Assembly (NCBI RefSeq): GCF_022829445.1
Contig: NZ_JAKSXY010000125.1
Span: forward strand, 1-64,000
Direction of reading: 5' to 3'
Length of the DNA stretch: 64,000 nucleotides
DNA from: Methylobacterium sp. J-068
GTDB taxonomy: Bacteria; Pseudomonadota; Alphaproteobacteria; Rhizobiales; Beijerinckiaceae
Shown here: piece by piece, positions 61,631 to 64,000 of the stretch
Layout: each line of letters begins with the position of its first letter
Position numbering within the stretch: the stretch's first letter is position 1
Translations under genes and position numbers: made by a program
The notes under the pieces: model-generated
Database searches by the model: none
Seen by the model: the letters and a program-made list of their open reading frames with translations, nothing else
Told to the model about the DNA's origin: nothing

Positions 61631-62620
61631 ATGAAGAGCCTGCCTTCCCCGCCCGCCACGCTCCACCCGCGCTTCGACGCCATCGACGCGGCGCGTGGGG
61701 CCGCGCTCGTCGCGATGGCGATCTATCACGCGACCTGGGATCTCGGTGCCTTGCGCCTGACACCGGAGAACTATGCGTTGACGCCGCTCGGGCGTGTCGC
61801 CGCTCACGGAATCGCCGGTAGCTTCCTGCTCCTCGTCGGCATCGGTCTGGTGCTGATGAACGGAACGCGTTTCGCGGCGCGCCGCTTCGCCCTTCGGTTC
61901 GCCCGGATCGCCGGGGGCGCGCTCCTCGTGACCGGCGCGACGCTGGTGACCGACCCCTCGAGCTACATCTTCTTCGGCATCCTGCACTGCATCGCGTTGG
62001 CAAGCGTCCTCGCGCTGCCCTTCGTGCGCGGCCTGCCCGCCTGGGCGGCTCTGCTCGGCGCGGGGGTGGTCCTGGCAGGCCCGCATCTCGTGGCGGCGGA
62101 CGCCCTCGATGCGCCGGTCCTGGCCTTCCTCGGCCTCGGCCAGGGAACGCCGCAGACCAACGACTACGTGCCGCTGTTTCCCTGGTTCGGCCTGATCCTG
62201 GCCGGCATCGCCCTGGCCCGCTACGGGCTGCCGGCCTTCGCCCGGACGACGCTCGGCGCCTGGCGGGCGGGTGGGCGGATCGGGCGCGGCCTCACCTTCG
62301 CGGGTCGTCACAGCCTCGCGGTCTACCTCGTGCACCAGCCCGTGCTGATGGCGCTGTTCACCGGCCTCGTGAGCCTGACCGGACCGCATCCGGAGGCGGG
62401 CGTCCGCGAATTCCGGTCACTCTACGAGCGCAACTGCACGGCAACGGGCGGAGACTCTCAAGCCTGCGCCAAGGCGGCCATCTGCGTCTCCGATGCCTTT
62501 CGCCGCGAGGGCCTCTGGGCCGACAGGCCCCGCAGCTTCAGCGCCGAGGAACGCGCGCGGGCGCAGGGTCTGTCGCAAGGTTGCTACGAGGCGGCGGAGG
62601 GAACGGCGCCCGCTCCCTGA
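61631..62620 (+). CDS. HGSNAT-like (DUF1624) membrane protein
   Basis: A 329-residue integral membrane protein of the heparan-alpha-glucosaminide acetyltransferase catalytic-domain family. FDAIDAARGAALVAMAIYHA (with the family Asp and His), GSFLLLVGIGLVLMNGTRFA, IFFGILHCIALASVLALPF, DYVPLFPWFGLILAGIALAR and HSLAVYLVHQPVLMALF are the expected helices. A non-membrane tail of about 80 residues with paired Cys follows (ERNCTATGGDSQACAKAAIC), probably periplasmic with disulfides. It may acylate an envelope sugar. The start ATG 61631 replaces the one ten codons upstream. Confidence 0.87.
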   Translation: MKSLPSPPATLHPRFDAIDAARGAALVAMAIYHATWDLGALRLTPENYALTPLGRVAAHGIAGSFLLLVGIGLVLMNGTRFAARRFALRFARIAGGALLVTGATLVTDPSSYIFFGILHCIALASVLALPFVRGLPAWAALLGAGVVLAGPHLVAADALDAPVLAFLGLGQGTPQTNDYVPLFPWFGLILAGIALARYGLPAFARTTLGAWRAGGRIGRGLTFAGRHSLAVYLVHQPVLMALFTGLVSLTGPHPEAGVREFRSLYERNCTATGGDSQACAKAAICVSDAFRREGLWADRPRSFSAEERARAQGLSQGCYEAAEGTAPAP

Positions 62621-62650
62621 GACGGTGCCGCTCCCCGCCGAGCCGGGTGT

Positions 62651-63217
62651 TCAGTCCTTGGCGCGCTCCACGTAGGAGCCGTCCTCGGTCATGATCACCA
62701 CGCGGGTGCCGACGGCGATGTGCGGCGGCACGGCGGTGCGCACGCCGTTGGAGAGGATGGCGGGCTTGTAGGACGAGGAGGCCGTCTGGCCCTTCATCGC
62801 CGGCTCGGTCTCGGTGACTTCGAGGGTGACGCGCTGCGGAAGTTCGAGGGTCAGCGCCACGCCGTTATGGGTCGAGACCATCACGGCCATCCCTTCCTGA
62901 AGGTAGGGGGCGGCGGAACCGACGACGTCCTTCGGGATCGCGACCTGGTCGTAATTCTCGGGGTTCATGAAGTGGAAGCCCTCGCCGTCCTCGTAGAGGA
63001 AGGTGTGCTCCCGGTCCTCGACGAAGGCGCGCTCGACCGATTCGGTGGTGCGGTAGCGCTCGGACACCTTCACGCCGTCGGTGATGCGGCGCATGTCGAG
63101 CTGCGTAACGGGCGTGCCCTTGCCGGGGTGGATGTTCTCGACCGTCAGGATGACGTAGAGCTTGCCATCCTTGTCGACGACGTTGCCCTTGCGGAGCGTA
63201 GAGGCGATCACCTTCAC
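62651..63217 (-). CDS. efp: Elongation factor P
   Basis: It rescues ribosomes stalled on polyproline stretches. The 188-residue protein covers all three domains: KVIASTLRKGNVVDKDGKLY, the modified loop VENIHPGKGTPV with the Lys that EpmA beta-lysylates, and SVERAFVEDREHTFLYEDGE. The C-terminal OB domain contains LPQRVTLEVTETEPAMKGQT and RVVIMTEDGSYVERAKD. The start is GTG 63217, with AGGACCAGACCCC before it. It is divergent from epmA, the gene for its modifying enzyme, across about 200 bases. Confidence 0.96.
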   Translation of the reverse strand: MKVIASTLRKGNVVDKDGKLYVILTVENIHPGKGTPVTQLDMRRITDGVKVSERYRTTESVERAFVEDREHTFLYEDGEGFHFMNPENYDQVAIPKDVVGSAAPYLQEGMAVMVSTHNGVALTLELPQRVTLEVTETEPAMKGQTASSSYKPAILSNGVRTAVPPHIAVGTRVVIMTEDGSYVERAKD

Positions 63218-63417
63218 GGGGTCTGGTCCTGCTGTGTTCGTTGGAAAAACGGACGCGACGCCCCGGCGCGGTTTCATCCGCGGGGGCGACATCTTGGCCC
63301 CGCCACTAACCTATCCGAGCCCCCGTTGCCAGTCGCACGGCGAGCCGGCACTCCAAAGGCGGCGATTCCCCCACCTCATGTTTCCCTTGCCCTCTTTCCC
63401 ATGTCCTCGCTTCAGCC

Positions 63418-64000
63418 ATGAACACGCCCTCTCCCTGGTGGATGCCGCATCGGCACGCCGACCGCCGGCCGGCCCTGATGGCGCGCAATCGCATCGTGGC
63501 GGCCTTCCGCGCGCATTTCGCCCGTGCCGATTTCGTGGAGGTCGAAGCCGCCGCCCTGCAGGTCTCGCCGGGCAACGAGGCGCATCTCTGCGCCTTCGCC
63601 ACCGAGATGCAGGCCCCCGACGGAAGGGCCGAGGCGATCTACCTCCACACCTCGCCGGAATTCGCCTGCAAGAAGCTGCTGGCGGCCGGTGAAGCGCGCA
63701 TCGTCAGCTTCGCCCGGGTCTACCGCAACCGCGAGCGCGGACCTTTGCACCATCCCGAATTCACCATGCTGGAATGGTACCGGGCCGGCGCCGACTACAC
63801 CGAACTCATGCGCGACGGCGCTGATCTGCTGGCGCTCGCGGCCGAGACGGCGGAGGCGCGCCGCCTGCGCTACCGCGACCGGGAGGCCGACCCGTTCGCG
63901 GATTTCGAGCGCGTCACGCTGGCCGAAGCCTTCGCGGAGCGCGCCGGCATCGACCTTCTCGCCACGATCGACCACGATGGCCGTACCGATCGGGATGCGC
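63418..64000 (+). CDS. epmA: EF-P beta-lysine ligase EpmA (GenX/PoxA), partial
   Basis: A class II lysyl-tRNA-synthetase paralogue that attaches (R)-beta-lysine to EF-P. The frame begins MNTPSPWWMPHRHADRRPAL and runs off the window. The visible part has RNRIVAAFRAHFARADFVEV, YLHTSPEFACKKLLAAGEAR and RVYRNRERGPLHHPEFTMLE, the motif 2 region with the ATP-binding Arg. There is no N-terminal anticodon-binding domain, as expected for EpmA. It is divergent from efp. The 3' part lies beyond the window. Confidence 0.94.
   Translation, partial: MNTPSPWWMPHRHADRRPALMARNRIVAAFRAHFARADFVEVEAAALQVSPGNEAHLCAFATEMQAPDGRAEAIYLHTSPEFACKKLLAAGEARIVSFARVYRNRERGPLHHPEFTMLEWYRAGADYTELMRDGADLLALAAETAEARRLRYRDREADPFADFERVTLAEAFAERAGIDLLATIDHDGRTDRDA

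Overview
The window is GC-rich DNA of a Methylobacteriaceae alphaproteobacterium (Methylobacterium/Methylorubrum type). Supporting this are a lanthanide-type PQQ alcohol dehydrogenase with its cytochrome and XoxJ-like partner, a divergent phyR/nepR general-stress locus, a LuxI/LuxR pair, type 2 CtaA, PPDK, AcuI, and many small Rhizobiales-style membrane or secreted proteins. No tRNA, rRNA or CRISPR array was recognised.

Layout. 1-3301: an IS5-family element with a stop-broken transposase abuts and truncates a visibly AT-richer gene for a large SF2 helicase with a C-terminal PD-(D/E)XK-like nuclease; that gene also carries a one-base frameshift. 3391-8738: accessory and prophage debris. It holds a catalytically degraded RNase HI relic, small charged ORFs, a phage protein fragment, a secreted tail-like protein, a GH24 lysozyme and two membrane proteins. 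8739-9155 is a degenerate repeat-bearing spacer.

9156-22426: PQQ alcohol oxidation. The minus strand carries a solute-binding protein, a YVTN propeller, a NosR-like flavo-polyferredoxin, an ApbE flavin transferase and a DUF1194 protein, the middle three chained by ATGA overlaps. The plus strand carries cytochrome c PedF, an XoxJ-like protein and ExaF. A direct repeat lies between the two divergent units. A TonB-dependent receptor and a secreted protein follow.

22837-31000: a fucosyltransferase-like protein, luxR-luxI with a clear lux box and a 65-aa follower ORF, DUF488, a GH25 lysozyme, HlyIII, CtaA and small membrane proteins. 31123-50172 is mostly housekeeping: adenine deaminase, SRAP, an MCP, an operon of acyl-CoA dehydrogenase, enoyl-CoA hydratase, two SDRs and CorA, Sua5, a Gre factor, AcuI, SleB and PPDK.

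50313-58435 is a general-stress neighbourhood. PhyR and NepR are divergent, each behind a perfect GGAAC-N16-CGTT sigma-EcfG promoter. The same promoter occurs before a DUF1328 gene and a secreted protein gene, with one mismatch before a KGG stress protein gene and before a 73-aa ORF that itself looks like a second NepR, next to a single-domain response regulator. A candidate small RNA with a C-rich loop and a terminator lies beside phyR. 58591-64000: dienelactone hydrolase, DUF192, a twin cold-shock protein, an HGSNAT-like membrane protein, and efp divergent from a partial epmA.
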